Source: Ruegeria haliotis (GTDB lineage: Bacteria; Pseudomonadota; Alphaproteobacteria; Rhodobacterales; Rhodobacteraceae). From it: a DNA stretch of 64,000 nt. The translations under genes and the position numbers were made by a program. Position 1 is the stretch's first letter. Each line of letters opens with the position of its first letter. The notes below the pieces were generated by a model that saw only the letters and a program-made list of their open reading frames with translations, had not been told where the DNA came from and searched no databases. The stretch covers positions 1-64,000 of the forward strand of contig NZ_JABXWT010000017.1 in NCBI RefSeq assembly GCF_013377785.1. Direction: 5' to 3'. This document shows positions 46,290 through 55,322 of the stretch, piece after piece.

Positions 46290-47312
46290 TTAACCCTGAG
46301 AGGTCAGCGTTTCCAGTTGCGCCAGAACATCCAGGCTGACAGCCACGCCGTCAACTTCGGCAGAGGCTCGATTTTTTAATCGCCCGTCTCCCGGGACCCG
46401 GGCATCGCCGTTGCCTTCAATTTCGGCACAGATACGGGTGATGTAGTCGCCAAAAGCTGCATTGCCAAAGCGAGCCGGATCTATGGCGATCACAGTGGCG
46501 CCCCCTTTGATATTGAGCGCTCCGTGCGCGTCGCGCAACTCATTGTCCACGGATAGTGTGCCACCTGCCAAAGCCGCGCCAAGAACTTCTACCAAAAAGG
46601 CGATTGCCGCGCCCTTGTGGGCGCCAAAGGGCAGCAGACTGCGGGTTTCCAGAATGGCATCCGCGTCCTTGGTTGGATTGCCCTCGGAATCCAGACCGGC
46701 GGGCCGAGGCAGCGTGTGGCCTTCGGCTGCGGCCATCTTGATGTCCAGGAAGGCCACTGTTGACGAGGCTTGGTCCCAGACCACAGGCGCAGCGTTTTCA
46801 CGCGGGCAGGCGAAAGACATCGGGTTGGTGCCAAAAACCGGACGCACCCCACCGTGGGGAACCACCGAAGAGAGCGAGTTGATGACGGCAATTGCCACAA
46901 GTCCCGCCTCGGCCAGCGGTTCGGTGTCAAACCGCAAAGCGCCAAGGTGATGACAGTTTGTACAGGTAAACGCGGCGATGCCGTTCTGGTGTGCCATGGC
47001 GATCAGCTCCGTGTGCGCTGCACGTGCCGCAATCTGATAATAGCCATTGTCGCCATCACCGCGCAGCACTCCGGGCGCAATGCGTTTCACCGAGGGCGCG
47101 GCGGCGGCATTGGCATAGCCCGACGTGAAACTCTGCACATAGACCGGTAGGTTCCGCAATCCGTGACTGCGCGGACCGTCGCGTTCAGAGCGCATGATCA
47201 CATCCGCGATCACATCGCTGCCGTGGGCATCCATACCCGCAGAAACAAGGACAGATTTGGCCAATGCCCGCACTTCTGCGAGCGAGAGAAGTTTCGTTGA
47301 AGGTGCAGTCAA
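46290..47312 (-). CDS. Malate/L-lactate dehydrogenase family (Ldh_2) oxidoreductase
   Basis: The 340-residue protein belongs to the Ldh_2 family of NAD(P)-dependent 2-hydroxyacid or cyclic imine reductases (YiaK, DpkA, AllD). Features: MRSERDGPRSHGLRNLPVY near 40 (catalytic His in SHG), CTNCHHLGALRFDTEPLAEAG near 115, GTNPMSFACPR near 158 and LLPFGAHKGAAIAFLVEVL near 225. The substrate cannot be fixed; it is the only gene of a possible short transcript. About 290 bp to the hydrolase gene (46001-46289) hold nothing I recognise. Confidence 0.85.
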   Translation of the reverse strand: MTAPSTKLLSLAEVRALAKSVLVSAGMDAHGSDVIADVIMRSERDGPRSHGLRNLPVYVQSFTSGYANAAAAPSVKRIAPGVLRGDGDNGYYQIAARAAHTELIAMAHQNGIAAFTCTNCHHLGALRFDTEPLAEAGLVAIAVINSLSSVVPHGGVRPVFGTNPMSFACPRENAAPVVWDQASSTVAFLDIKMAAAEGHTLPRPAGLDSEGNPTKDADAILETRSLLPFGAHKGAAIAFLVEVLGAALAGGTLSVDNELRDAHGALNIKGGATVIAIDPARFGNAAFGDYITRICAEIEGNGDARVPGDGRLKNRASAEVDGVAVSLDVLAQLETLTSQG

Positions 47313-47419
47313 AACTGTATTCCCGTCCCTATGAGCGTCTAGAAACGCCCTGCTGAAGCAAAGTTACATCTGCTACATTACACCGATCACTGGGTCTTGA
47401 AAGATGTTCATGTCTGCAT

Positions 47420-47814
47420 CGAAGTCACGCCACCGGCACGATCGTGGCAACCACGGGCGGGCCGAAAGCGGGTAAGGGCTATTTCTTTCAATCGACCGTA
47501 TTGCTGAACGTTCCGGACAATGGGCGGATCATGCAGCAGGAACCATTTGGCCCGGTTGCAGCAACCAACCCGGCCTCCTTATTGGATCACGCTATCGAAC
47601 AGGCCAATTCGATGCCTTATGATCCTGCCGGTTACAGATTTACCAATCGCGCCGATTACTTCGATCGTCTGGTAGACGAGGTTGGTAACCAGTCAATCAA
47701 AACGCTCGAAGCGTCGATGCCCAAAGCGTCGTTTGGGGCGTGAAATCGAGCGGTTATGGTCGCGAAGATGGGACCGAGGGGCTGGAAAATTACATGACGG
47801 TCAAGACTGTCTGA
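47420..47814 (+). pseudogene. Aldehyde dehydrogenase C-terminal fragment (frameshifted)
   Basis: The reading KGYFFQSTVLLNVPDNGRIM, QEPFGPVA and, after a shift, VKSSGYGREDGTEGLENYM is the C-terminal 120 residues of an NAD-dependent aldehyde dehydrogenase of the succinate-semialdehyde type. The N-terminal three quarters, with catalytic Cys and Glu, are absent. At 47735-47738 four G stand where five are needed to keep the frame (FGGVKSSGYG). The stop is at 47812-47814. Confidence 0.85.
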
Positions 47815-47876
47815 CGTGTCGCCACCATTAGCTGACAATGGTGCGCAATTCGCTTCAGTTTGGACTTGGCCAAGGC

Positions 47877-48395
47877 TTAGTCCTTTGCTTCCCTTCGGGA
47901 CGCCACGCACCAATCCCGAAGTGCGGTGACGTTGTCGGGAAGCCCTTTGGCAAGCCCACCTGAGAATGCCTGAAAGGCCTCGACGCCTGCGGTGCCCGCG
48001 CCCACTAACACGGGAACGTCATGTTCCAGTGCTTTCCCCAAAACCGAGCAGAACCCCCGGCCCCCACATTCTTCGGGGCCAAATTTGTTCAATATAAACA
48101 GATCAATGTCTTCAAAGCCGCGTCGCTCGACCTGTGCCACTGCATCAGTAAGGGCTGCGGGATCAAGGCGGCAGGCATCGGACCCCTTTCCCAGATTCTG
48201 AGTGATTTTGATCACAGGTCCATCCGGTAAAACGCGCACACTCATGTCACAACCGTTTTGGTATGTGGGAGAATAATCCACTTCTTTGACGATTCCGCAC
48301 AGTTTCAACCCACTAGATTGCAGGTCTGCAGCCAGATCCGACAGCAACCGATCAGTTTCGCCCTGCTTTTGCGAAGTGACATATGCGAGTTTCAT
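47877..48395 (-). CDS. DUF2478 family protein
   Basis: The 172-residue cytosolic protein matches DUF2478. It has an N-terminal P-loop-like beginning (KLAYVTSQKQGETDRLLSDL, conserved in the family) and conserved FILNKFGPEECGGRGF near 105. Members are often next to molybdate transport or denitrification genes; the biochemical role is unknown. It is the last gene of the ubiTUV-nnrS operon, overlapping nnrS by one base. Confidence 0.82.
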   Translation of the reverse strand: MKLAYVTSQKQGETDRLLSDLAADLQSSGLKLCGIVKEVDYSPTYQNGCDMSVRVLPDGPVIKITQNLGKGSDACRLDPAALTDAVAQVERRGFEDIDLFILNKFGPEECGGRGFCSVLGKALEHDVPVLVGAGTAGVEAFQAFSGGLAKGLPDNVTALRDWCVASRREAKD

Positions 48396-49618
48396 CAGTC
48401 TGCCCTTTCCATATTGGCATTGTTTTCCGGCGCGCCGTACCTTTGACCGCTAAGGACCGGGCGTCGCAAAGGGCCAGTCACTGCTGGCAGAAACCCGATC
48501 GTGAAGGCCACCCAACCCGTACACCATAGTGCAGCGGCCACAATCTCAACAGGGTGGTGGGGCAGGATTGGTGCAATCAGCCGGACTACAGTTGCAATCC
48601 AAACCAGCAGAACACCAGCCATGAAGCCTAAGTTGGCCTGCATATCGCCAGTTTTGGTGTGTGCTGCCGCCCGGCCCGCAATTGCCATGATCAGCCCCGA
48701 CATCCCACCGATTGTTATGGCATGCAGCGCGTCGCCCATTGGATAGATCGCTGGGGCAAGAGCGGCAAACCCCATGGCCAAGAGACCAATTGGAAGCCAA
48801 AGGAAGGCAAGATGCAAAGCCGCGAGCAGGGGATTGCCAAGGGCCGACAGGCTTTGCCATCCGCGCATGGTCCAAAGCAGCGTCAACGCAGCACAAATCA
48901 CCGCGACACTCGCTATGTCGTGCCATCCCATCACTCTGGCAATTATCACCGTTGCCAGCAGCACTTGCGTCAAAGCGCCTGAGCTTTGCTTTATTCGATT
49001 TTCGCGACTAATTCTTGCAAGCCAGTTGTCGGTGAAGGCTGGAATCGCCCGTGTGCCGATACTGACCATCAACATCACCATACCGATCAGCACAACAGGA
49101 ATGATGGCCAGACCGATCCATGACCTACCAGCCAGCGCTGTACCCAGAAACAGTACTTCTCCGCTGCCGAGCGCCGCGATAATGAATAAAAATCCAAGTT
49201 TGCGATAGGCCTTGGCAGAGAGCAGCTGTTGACCGATAATTCCGGCCAAGAGCAAAAAATAGCCGGCGTTCAGCACGATGGGCACAACAGGCGGGAGCGC
49301 GCTGGCCAGTGCAGTGGCAAAACGTGCGGATATCCAGAAACCCAGCAGTGCTTTTAGCGGACCCCCGCGCACTGGGGACTGGCCTGTCCAGCCTGGGAGG
49401 GCGGTCAGCAAGTAACCTCCGATGGCGGCGGCTGCAAAGCCAAAGAACAGCTCGTGGACATGCCAAAGTATGACCGGCTCAAATAACGGGCCGGGTAGTC
49501 CGAACCATACCCCAAGGGGCCACCATGCGACTGTCAACAACGGACATAGGAAAGCTGCAAGGAATAGCGGGCGATACGGAGCCTGCCAGAAGTTGCGGAA
49601 ACCTCTGACTCGACCCAT
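48395..49618 (-). CDS. nnrS: NnrS family haem/copper membrane protein
   Basis: The start at 49618 (MGRVRGFRNFWQAPYRPLFL) avoids overlap with ubiV; a longer frame reaches 49663. The 407-residue protein has about 12 transmembrane segments and NnrS hallmarks: WHVHELFFGFAAAAIGGYLLT in two adjacent parts (HVHELFFGFAAAAIGG and YLLTALPGWTG) near residue 50, and conserved His in AHTKTGD and LHAITIGGMSGLI. NnrS responds to nitric oxide and protects metabolism during nitrosative stress in denitrifiers. Its place in the ubiTUV operon supports an anaerobic nitrogen-oxide lifestyle. Confidence 0.9.
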   Translation of the reverse strand: MGRVRGFRNFWQAPYRPLFLAAFLCPLLTVAWWPLGVWFGLPGPLFEPVILWHVHELFFGFAAAAIGGYLLTALPGWTGQSPVRGGPLKALLGFWISARFATALASALPPVVPIVLNAGYFLLLAGIIGQQLLSAKAYRKLGFLFIIAALGSGEVLFLGTALAGRSWIGLAIIPVVLIGMVMLMVSIGTRAIPAFTDNWLARISRENRIKQSSGALTQVLLATVIIARVMGWHDIASVAVICAALTLLWTMRGWQSLSALGNPLLAALHLAFLWLPIGLLAMGFAALAPAIYPMGDALHAITIGGMSGLIMAIAGRAAAHTKTGDMQANLGFMAGVLLVWIATVVRLIAPILPHHPVEIVAAALWCTGWVAFTIGFLPAVTGPLRRPVLSGQRYGAPENNANMERAD

Positions 49619-49623
49619 TTCGA

Positions 49624-50541
49624 TCACCGACTTGTGGTGCTTTGGGGTGAGGTTTCCGACCACTCTGCGCCGTAGGCACCCGTCAAAAAGCCATCACTCA
49701 ACCGGATGTCGGCACTGGCGGCGCGTACTTCAGTCGCGAGGTCCCCCGCAGCCAAATCCTGATCAATCCGCTGGCGGTACAGTTGACAAAGCCGCGTGAA
49801 CCCGCGTGATTGCGGCGATAAACGCAGGGCTGAAACACCGACCGATCGCAACAGATCGATCTGATGATCGGTGCAGGCATAGCTGTCAGACAAGGTCTGC
49901 ACACCGTTCATCGCCATAAAAGGCTTGCCATCCCCGGTGAGGACATCCAACCCATCGGGGTCGTCTTCGCAGGCGAATTGGCAGTTGTCCTTGGTGCGCC
50001 CATGAAGGCGCGCGTGATAGCAACGACCGGATATGGCCAGTGGCAGGCGCCCGTGACCCCACACCTCTATCGCGACCCCCAGTTCAGCGGCAGTTGCTGC
50101 CAAAACCGCGACCGAGCCAATGGGCAATTCTGGCGGCAGGCACACGCGCCGCGCCCCGCGCGAGGCCAGCCATCTCAGCGTGCCTTCATTGTAGACGTTC
50201 ACCAACGGACCAACTGAAAATTCGCAATCCCGTGGCAGATGGGTCAGCGCCGTCAGGTCGTTGACCTCGACCATGACACCCATCTCGGCCAGTTCAGCCG
50301 TCAGCTTGCGCTCGCGTTTTAGCGTCACAAGGGCCAGACTGGTCAAGGCAACGTCTTTTCCAGCTTCGATCAGATTCGAAATCGCGTCGGGGATGCGATC
50401 CTGATAAAACGGTAAACGCTTGGAACAGACCAGCTCTCCCAGCACAACGTGGTTCACCGGGGATCGGGTCAGGTCATCGTAGAAAGCGCTCCAGGTATCG
50501 GCTGGCCAGAAAAACTGATTGGGTCCGACTGTCAGCTCCAT
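49624..50541 (-). CDS. ubiV: Ubiquinone biosynthesis protein UbiV (U32 peptidase-like)
   Basis: The 305-residue member of the U32 family has the [4Fe-4S] cysteine pattern of UbiV: Cys39 in VCSKRLPF and the cluster GRCYHARLHGRTKDNCQFAC (three Cys, about 178-197). UbiU and UbiV together perform oxygen-independent ubiquinone hydroxylations using prephenate. It starts 5 bp after the ubiU stop. Confidence 0.93.
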   Translation of the reverse strand: MELTVGPNQFFWPADTWSAFYDDLTRSPVNHVVLGELVCSKRLPFYQDRIPDAISNLIEAGKDVALTSLALVTLKRERKLTAELAEMGVMVEVNDLTALTHLPRDCEFSVGPLVNVYNEGTLRWLASRGARRVCLPPELPIGSVAVLAATAAELGVAIEVWGHGRLPLAISGRCYHARLHGRTKDNCQFACEDDPDGLDVLTGDGKPFMAMNGVQTLSDSYACTDHQIDLLRSVGVSALRLSPQSRGFTRLCQLYRQRIDQDLAAGDLATEVRAASADIRLSDGFLTGAYGAEWSETSPQSTTSR

Positions 50542-50545
50542 CGCG

Positions 50546-51523
50546 TTATCTCCATGTCTTTTTGTACGCGCCGGTTGTCATGGCCTGCCCTTCGGACAAA
50601 CGCGCCAGCATGCCTTCGGGCATCGGGCGCCCGGCATCGAGCGCATCTACGGCCATGCGGAAATTGCGCACGACCTGCGCAACATAGGATTTCGATCGTT
50701 GTCGTCCTTCGATCTTCAGGGCTGTCACGCCAGCCTTCTGCAATTGTGGGATTAACTTTTCGGCATTCAGGCTGACGGGGTCTTCAAAGAGATGACCGGC
50801 CTTTTCTCCTGCGGAAAAACACCCTTTGCACAACGTGGGGTAGGGCGCAGGTTCTCCTCGTTCGACGCGGTGAATGAGATAGCCGCCAAGGCGGGCATCC
50901 AAAACGCCCTGATCCTCGCGATATTCAACGTGGCTGGCGGGTGAGCAAACGCCGTTCATGTTTGGGGACAGCCCTGTGGCGTAGGACGACATCGAACAGC
51001 GACCTTCGGCCATCACGCAGAGCCCGCCAAAGACGAACACTTCGGTTTCTACGTCTGTTTCAGAATTGATCGCTGCAATTTCGGGCACAGACAAGACACG
51101 GGGCAGAACTACGCGTTTCACGCCAAAGGTTTCGGCGTAGAAATTGATGACATCGGCATTTGCTGCGGCTGCTTGCACCGACAGGTGCCGACGCAATCTG
51201 GGATGGGTACGGGTCGCGTAGTCCAGTAACCCGGGATCGGCCAGGATGACCGCATCTGCACCGCAGATTTCGGCATCACCGATTGCGCGTTGCCAGATCG
51301 CCTCATCACCTGCGCGGGGGAACGTATTGATGGCCACCAGCACTTTGGACCCATGTTCATGGGCAAAGGCAATCCCGGCGCGCATTTCGTTTCGGTTGAA
51401 ATTCAGACCGGGAAAATTGCGCGCATTGGTTTCGTCGTTGAAACCGCAATAGACGGTATGCGCCCCCGCCTTGACGGCGGCGCGAAGGGCGGCTGGTGTG
51501 CCTGCAGGGCAGACAATTTCCAT
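50546..51523 (-). CDS. ubiU: Ubiquinone biosynthesis protein UbiU (U32 peptidase-like)
   Basis: I chose the ATG at 51523, which overlaps the ubiT stop (TAATG); another ATG lies at 51529. The 325-residue protein begins with the U32 barrel (MEIVCPAGTPAALRAAVKAG) and has cluster-ligand Cys in GGLCVMAEGRCSMSS, MNGVCSPASH and LCKGCF. It works as a heterodimer with UbiV in anaerobic ubiquinone synthesis. Confidence 0.94.
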   Translation of the reverse strand: MEIVCPAGTPAALRAAVKAGAHTVYCGFNDETNARNFPGLNFNRNEMRAGIAFAHEHGSKVLVAINTFPRAGDEAIWQRAIGDAEICGADAVILADPGLLDYATRTHPRLRRHLSVQAAAANADVINFYAETFGVKRVVLPRVLSVPEIAAINSETDVETEVFVFGGLCVMAEGRCSMSSYATGLSPNMNGVCSPASHVEYREDQGVLDARLGGYLIHRVERGEPAPYPTLCKGCFSAGEKAGHLFEDPVSLNAEKLIPQLQKAGVTALKIEGRQRSKSYVAQVVRNFRMAVDALDAGRPMPEGMLARLSEGQAMTTGAYKKTWR

Positions 51524-52086
51524 TACCATATCGCCACATCCTCTGGCCGGGTCAGACAAAGCCCCGTCTGTCGTTCTGCAAGGGCGATCAACCGCTGAAC
51601 CGGACGCGCAAACGGTCCGGACAAGGCCGCAGCCTCGTGCGACAGGTCCAGTTCTGCGTCATCGATGGCATTGCGCAACGCCAAGGCCGCACCGGTATCG
51701 CCCTCAATCACGAGATCGCGTGAGAAAAACAGGGCATCGCCATCAAACGCGCCATGTACCAGCCCGATCAAAGCAGCCAGAGGTCCGGAGATGCGCGCCG
51801 CCCCTGTTCCGCGACCCCGGGTGAGTTTCACTTTGGGCATGCCGTCATTTGGATCGAGGCACAGAACAATCGGCAGGTCGGTCGGATCAAGAACAAAAGC
51901 CGTCCGGCTGTGTTCGCCAAGCCGTTGAAAAAGATCAGGATGGTTCTTTGCGATTTTGCGGGAAAACACGGTCAGCGAGAGTGACAAAGGCGCAAGCGGC
52001 ACAACCCGCAAAGCTGCAGCCAGCGCTGCAGGGCACTGCGGTATCAGGTTTTGAGAATTGGACAAACAGTCCTCCTGCTGTCTCAA
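51523..52086 (-). CDS. ubiT: Ubiquinone biosynthesis accessory factor UbiT (SCP2 domain)
   Basis: The 187-residue protein has an SCP2 lipid-binding domain (about 60-150, with FVLDPTDLPIVLCLDP and GAFDGDALFFSRDL). UbiT is the lipid carrier-like factor required for oxygen-independent ubiquinone synthesis. It is first in the ubiT-ubiU-ubiV-nnrS-DUF2478 operon. An FNR-type site centred 54 bp upstream of its start predicts anaerobic induction. Confidence 0.9.
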   Translation of the reverse strand: MRQQEDCLSNSQNLIPQCPAALAAALRVVPLAPLSLSLTVFSRKIAKNHPDLFQRLGEHSRTAFVLDPTDLPIVLCLDPNDGMPKVKLTRGRGTGAARISGPLAALIGLVHGAFDGDALFFSRDLVIEGDTGAALALRNAIDDAELDLSHEAAALSGPFARPVQRLIALAERQTGLCLTRPEDVAIW

Positions 52087-52130
52087 CGAAATCAGTTACA
52101 GTGGCTTCTTAATCTGATCCCGGTTTCACG

Positions 52131-52150
52131 GAATTGATTGTTGTCAATTC
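52131..52150. promoter_or_regulatory. FNR/FnrL-type site between ubiT and ubiD
   Basis: GAATTGATTGTTGTCAATTC is an inverted repeat (GAATTGA-N6-TCAATTC). Its core TTGAT-TGTT-GTCAA (52134-52147) matches the TTGAT-N4-ATCAA consensus at 9 of 10 positions. It lies between divergent ubiTUV and ubiDX genes, which both fit oxygen-sensitive control. Confidence 0.8.
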
Positions 52151-52208
52151 TGCCCCGCGGTTTCGTTGGTAGGGGAAGGAAAAACGCCGGAGCAAACCTA
52201 TTCGCACC

Positions 52209-53708
52209 CTGCCGCCATATCTCAGCCTTCGACATTTTCTGAAATGGTGCGAAGACAACGGGCAGTTCAAAGCTGTTTCCGATCCGGTTTCCGTACGCCA
52301 TCAAATGACCGCCGTGCATCGGGCTGTGCTGGAGGCGCATGGACCGGTTCTGCAATTCAACCATCCGATGGACGCACGTGGCCGTCGGTTGGACATCCCG
52401 GTTGTCGTGAACCTCTTTGGGACGACGGGCCGGGTTGCTGCCGGACTAGGTGTGTCGCTTGAGGGGTTGGATGAGCTTGGTGCGTTTCTGGCCGCGCTCC
52501 GTGCCCCGGTGCCACCCGATGGGCTGCGCGATGCCCTGTCTCGCTGGCCTATGCTCAAGGCTGCGCTGGCGACCCGCCCAAAGTTGATCAGAACCGCCCC
52601 GATGCAAGATGTTGTCCGCAGTGGGGCCGAGGTGGATTTGTCGGCGCTTCCGGTCCAAACCCATTGGCCTGATGATGCCGGGCCGCTTGTTACATGGCCC
52701 GTGGTTGTGACGCGTCCCTATCCCGGTGAGCCTGATACTGTCAGCAGCTATAATGCCGGTGTTTACCGTGTTCAGGTTTTGGATCGAAACCGAATGATCA
52801 TGCGTTGGTTGCCGCATCGCGGTGGCGCCGCGCATCATCGCAGTTGGGCGCAACGCAATGAGAAAATGCCTGTGGCTGTTGTTCTGGGCGCAAACCCTGC
52901 CACGCTTCTCTCAGCCGCGTTGCCGCTTCCGGAAACTGTATCCGAACTGACATTCGCAGGCGCATTGAATGGTCAACGGCCACGGATGGTTCCCGCAAAA
53001 ACTGTACCTCTTCTGGTTCCAGCGGATGCCGAGATCGTGCTGGAAGGGTGGGTTTCACCCACCGAGACGGCACCTGAAGGTCCATTCGGAGATCACACCG
53101 GATATTACAACCCGGCAGAACCCTTTCCGGTGATGCAAGTCAGTGCTGTGACCCATCGCGAGAACCCTCTGTACCTGTCCACGTATACCGGTCGCCCGCC
53201 GGACGAACCAGCGATTATCGGCGAGGTGTTCAACCGGCTTGCGCTGCCGACCATCCGCGCCCAGATCCCCGAGATACGCGATCTCTGGCTTCCGCCCGCT
53301 GCGTGTTCCTATCGCATCGCGATTGTCTGTATCGACAAACGCTATCCCGGACAGGCGCGCCGCGTGATGATGGCGTTGTGGGGGATGCTGCCGCAATTCA
53401 GTTACACCAAAATGATTGTCGCTGTTGACGCCGATATCGACCCCAGAAACTGGGATGATATCGCGTGGGCGCTGGCGACGCGCATGGATTCTGCCCGCGA
53501 TGTGATGATGTTGGAGAATACCGCAATGGATTACCTCGACTTTGCCTCCCCTCAGCCTGGGTTGGCTGGCAAGATGGGCATTGATGCCACCACCAAGATC
53601 GGCAGTGAAACGAGCCGGGAGTGGGGGACGGTCATGCAGACCTCGGACGCCGATATCGCCTTTGCCGACGAATTGGTGGACCGGCTTATCCCTGGGTTAC
53701 GCCAATGA
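52209..53708 (+). CDS. ubiD: UbiD family decarboxylase
   Basis: The first in-frame ATG (52305) would remove the conserved N-terminus. Family-like sequence starts at PPYLSLRHFLKWCEDNGQF, immediately after a CTG at 52209 (ATT at 52200 is the other candidate; a stop lies upstream at about 52171). The 499-residue protein has the prenylated-FMN site features SSYNAGVYRVQV near 180, GNRM-like DRNRMIMRWLPHRGG and the Glu-Arg-Glu-type PEGPFGDHTGYY near 293. It is likely a decarboxylase of 3-polyprenyl-4-hydroxybenzoate or another aromatic acid. It overlaps ubiX (ATGA). Confidence 0.85.
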   Translation: MPPYLSLRHFLKWCEDNGQFKAVSDPVSVRHQMTAVHRAVLEAHGPVLQFNHPMDARGRRLDIPVVVNLFGTTGRVAAGLGVSLEGLDELGAFLAALRAPVPPDGLRDALSRWPMLKAALATRPKLIRTAPMQDVVRSGAEVDLSALPVQTHWPDDAGPLVTWPVVVTRPYPGEPDTVSSYNAGVYRVQVLDRNRMIMRWLPHRGGAAHHRSWAQRNEKMPVAVVLGANPATLLSAALPLPETVSELTFAGALNGQRPRMVPAKTVPLLVPADAEIVLEGWVSPTETAPEGPFGDHTGYYNPAEPFPVMQVSAVTHRENPLYLSTYTGRPPDEPAIIGEVFNRLALPTIRAQIPEIRDLWLPPAACSYRIAIVCIDKRYPGQARRVMMALWGMLPQFSYTKMIVAVDADIDPRNWDDIAWALATRMDSARDVMMLENTAMDYLDFASPQPGLAGKMGIDATTKIGSETSREWGTVMQTSDADIAFADELVDRLIPGLRQ

Positions 53709-54277
53709 CGAACCCCCGTGTTGTATTAGGGGTGTCCGGCGCATCCGGTGCGGCCCTCAGCCTTGCGGTGGCCCGAAAACTCTCATCATTGGGCGTTGAG
53801 GTTGATTTGGTTGTCAGCCCCGCGGCCAACCTTACGTTGGCACAGGAATGCGGTGCGGATGCCCTTGAAGATCTGCGCGACCTGGTAACCCGACACCACG
53901 AGACCACAGATGTCGGCGCCAGCATCGCATCGGGCTCGGTTCCGATATCTGGTATGATCGTGGCCCCGTGTTCAATGCGGACTCTTGCGGCAATCTCGCT
54001 GGGCCTTGATGACAATCTGCTGACGCGAGCGGCCAGCGTTCAACTCAAAGAGCGCAGGCCGCTGATCCTGCTGACCCGCGAAGCGCCGCTGACATTGGCC
54101 CATTTGCGTAACATGACGGCTGCGACGGAAATGGGTGCGGTGATCATGCCTCCCGTTCCCGCATTCTATCTGAAACCGCTTAGCCTGACCGAGATTATTG
54201 ACCAGATCGCAGCGCGTGCGGTCGATAGCCTGGGTGCATTCGAGCCGATCGCAGCGCGATGGCAGCCGCCCGTGTGA
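53705..54277 (+). CDS. ubiX: Flavin prenyltransferase UbiX
   Basis: The ATG at 53705 overlaps the ubiD stop. The 190-residue protein starts with the UbiX nucleotide-binding segment VVLGVSGASGAALSLAVA and has SIASGSVPISGMIVAPCSMRTLA near 75 and LILLTREAPLTLAHLRNM near 120. It makes the prenylated FMN cofactor for UbiD. Its pairing with UbiD here is direct. Confidence 0.93.
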   Translation: MTNPRVVLGVSGASGAALSLAVARKLSSLGVEVDLVVSPAANLTLAQECGADALEDLRDLVTRHHETTDVGASIASGSVPISGMIVAPCSMRTLAAISLGLDDNLLTRAASVQLKERRPLILLTREAPLTLAHLRNMTAATEMGAVIMPPVPAFYLKPLSLTEIIDQIAARAVDSLGAFEPIAARWQPPV

Positions 54278-54489
54278 AACGACTTTCCCACACCGAAAGC
54301 GGGTTATCCGCATCTTAAGATTCTCAGTAATCCTCTCCCAACCACCATCATAACTTGATTGCCGATTTGCCACGGGATTGGATTTTAGGCTGGCCTCGTC
54401 TTCGAAATCTGAGAGATGCGGAAACGGTCCATTGGATTTTGTATCTAGTGCAAGCCCAAGCAATTTTGCCAAGCCTATGTGAGTGGGCT

Positions 54490-55170
54490 TTAGGACGGGT
54501 TCCGGTTTCGTGCCGTCGAGATCAGATCCAACAGCTGAGATTTGCTGCGCCCAATGTGATCGCGCAGCAGCGCGCAGGCTTCATCAATCTTGCCCGCGTG
54601 GGCAAAGTCCAGCAATTGCCGATGCTCTGCCTGCGCCGGCCCACGTTGGTGCATGACGCTCAGATGAATGCGGATATAGCGGTCGGACTGAATGCCGATG
54701 CGCCGCAGCAATTCATTGGTCAATTGGCGGTCGGCGGCGGCATAAAGTGCGGTGTGGTAATCGTGGTTCAGCGCACCCCAGCGGGCCACGTCGCCATCGC
54801 CAAACGATTGCTCCATCTGCGCCAGAAGGTCTTCGCAGACGGCGAATTCAGTAGCGGTCATTTGCGGAATCGATCGGCGAAACAAGTCAACCTCGAGCAT
54901 GATGCGCAGATCGAAAATTTCGGCGATTTCGGCAAGGGAATGCAGCATTACGGTGGTGCCGCGATTGGTGGTCAATTGCACCAGCCCCTCGGCATCCAGC
55001 CGCTTTAGCGCCTCACGTACGGGCATTCGGGACACGTCGTATTCTTCGGCCAGAGCTTCTTGCCGGATCAGCTCACCCTCGGCCAGCTCGCCATTCAAAA
55101 TTCGCTCACGCAGGTCATCCGCGATGGCTTCGGGAAGGCTTTGTCTGGAAATGGCCCGTGTCGCCGCCAT
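54490..55170 (-). CDS. GntR family regulator (FCD/FadR subfamily)
   Basis: The ATG at 55170 yields 226 residues. The winged helix-turn-helix is at about 10-70 (EEYDVSRMPVREALKRLDAEGLV in two pieces: EEYDVSRMPVREALK and RLDAEGLV). The FCD helical ligand domain (about 80-215) has metal-binding acidic/His residues in HDYH. It is monocistronic, between ubiX (convergent) and the hydroxylase gene. Its target is not evident. Confidence 0.86.
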   Translation of the reverse strand: MAATRAISRQSLPEAIADDLRERILNGELAEGELIRQEALAEEYDVSRMPVREALKRLDAEGLVQLTTNRGTTVMLHSLAEIAEIFDLRIMLEVDLFRRSIPQMTATEFAVCEDLLAQMEQSFGDGDVARWGALNHDYHTALYAAADRQLTNELLRRIGIQSDRYIRIHLSVMHQRGPAQAEHRQLLDFAHAGKIDEACALLRDHIGRSKSQLLDLISTARNRNPS

Positions 55171-55322
55171 GTGATTGCTCCGGCTTCTTGCATTTTGGAT
55201 ACAATGCACAAAACGCAAGGCAATCTCAAACAGATATCCGCAATGCTTGGAACCGGATTACCAAATAGGGCGCGAAAACGTAGCGTCGGTTGAAAGGCCT
55301 CCGCTACGTTGCGTAGGGCAAG

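Noticed and set aside
46290..47312. Calling this classical lactate or malate dehydrogenase
   Set aside because: It belongs to the separate Ldh_2 family with varied substrates, so a specific name is not supported.
49624..51523. Naming the two U32 proteins collagenase-like proteases
   Set aside because: The cysteine patterns and the adjacent SCP2 gene identify UbiU and UbiV.
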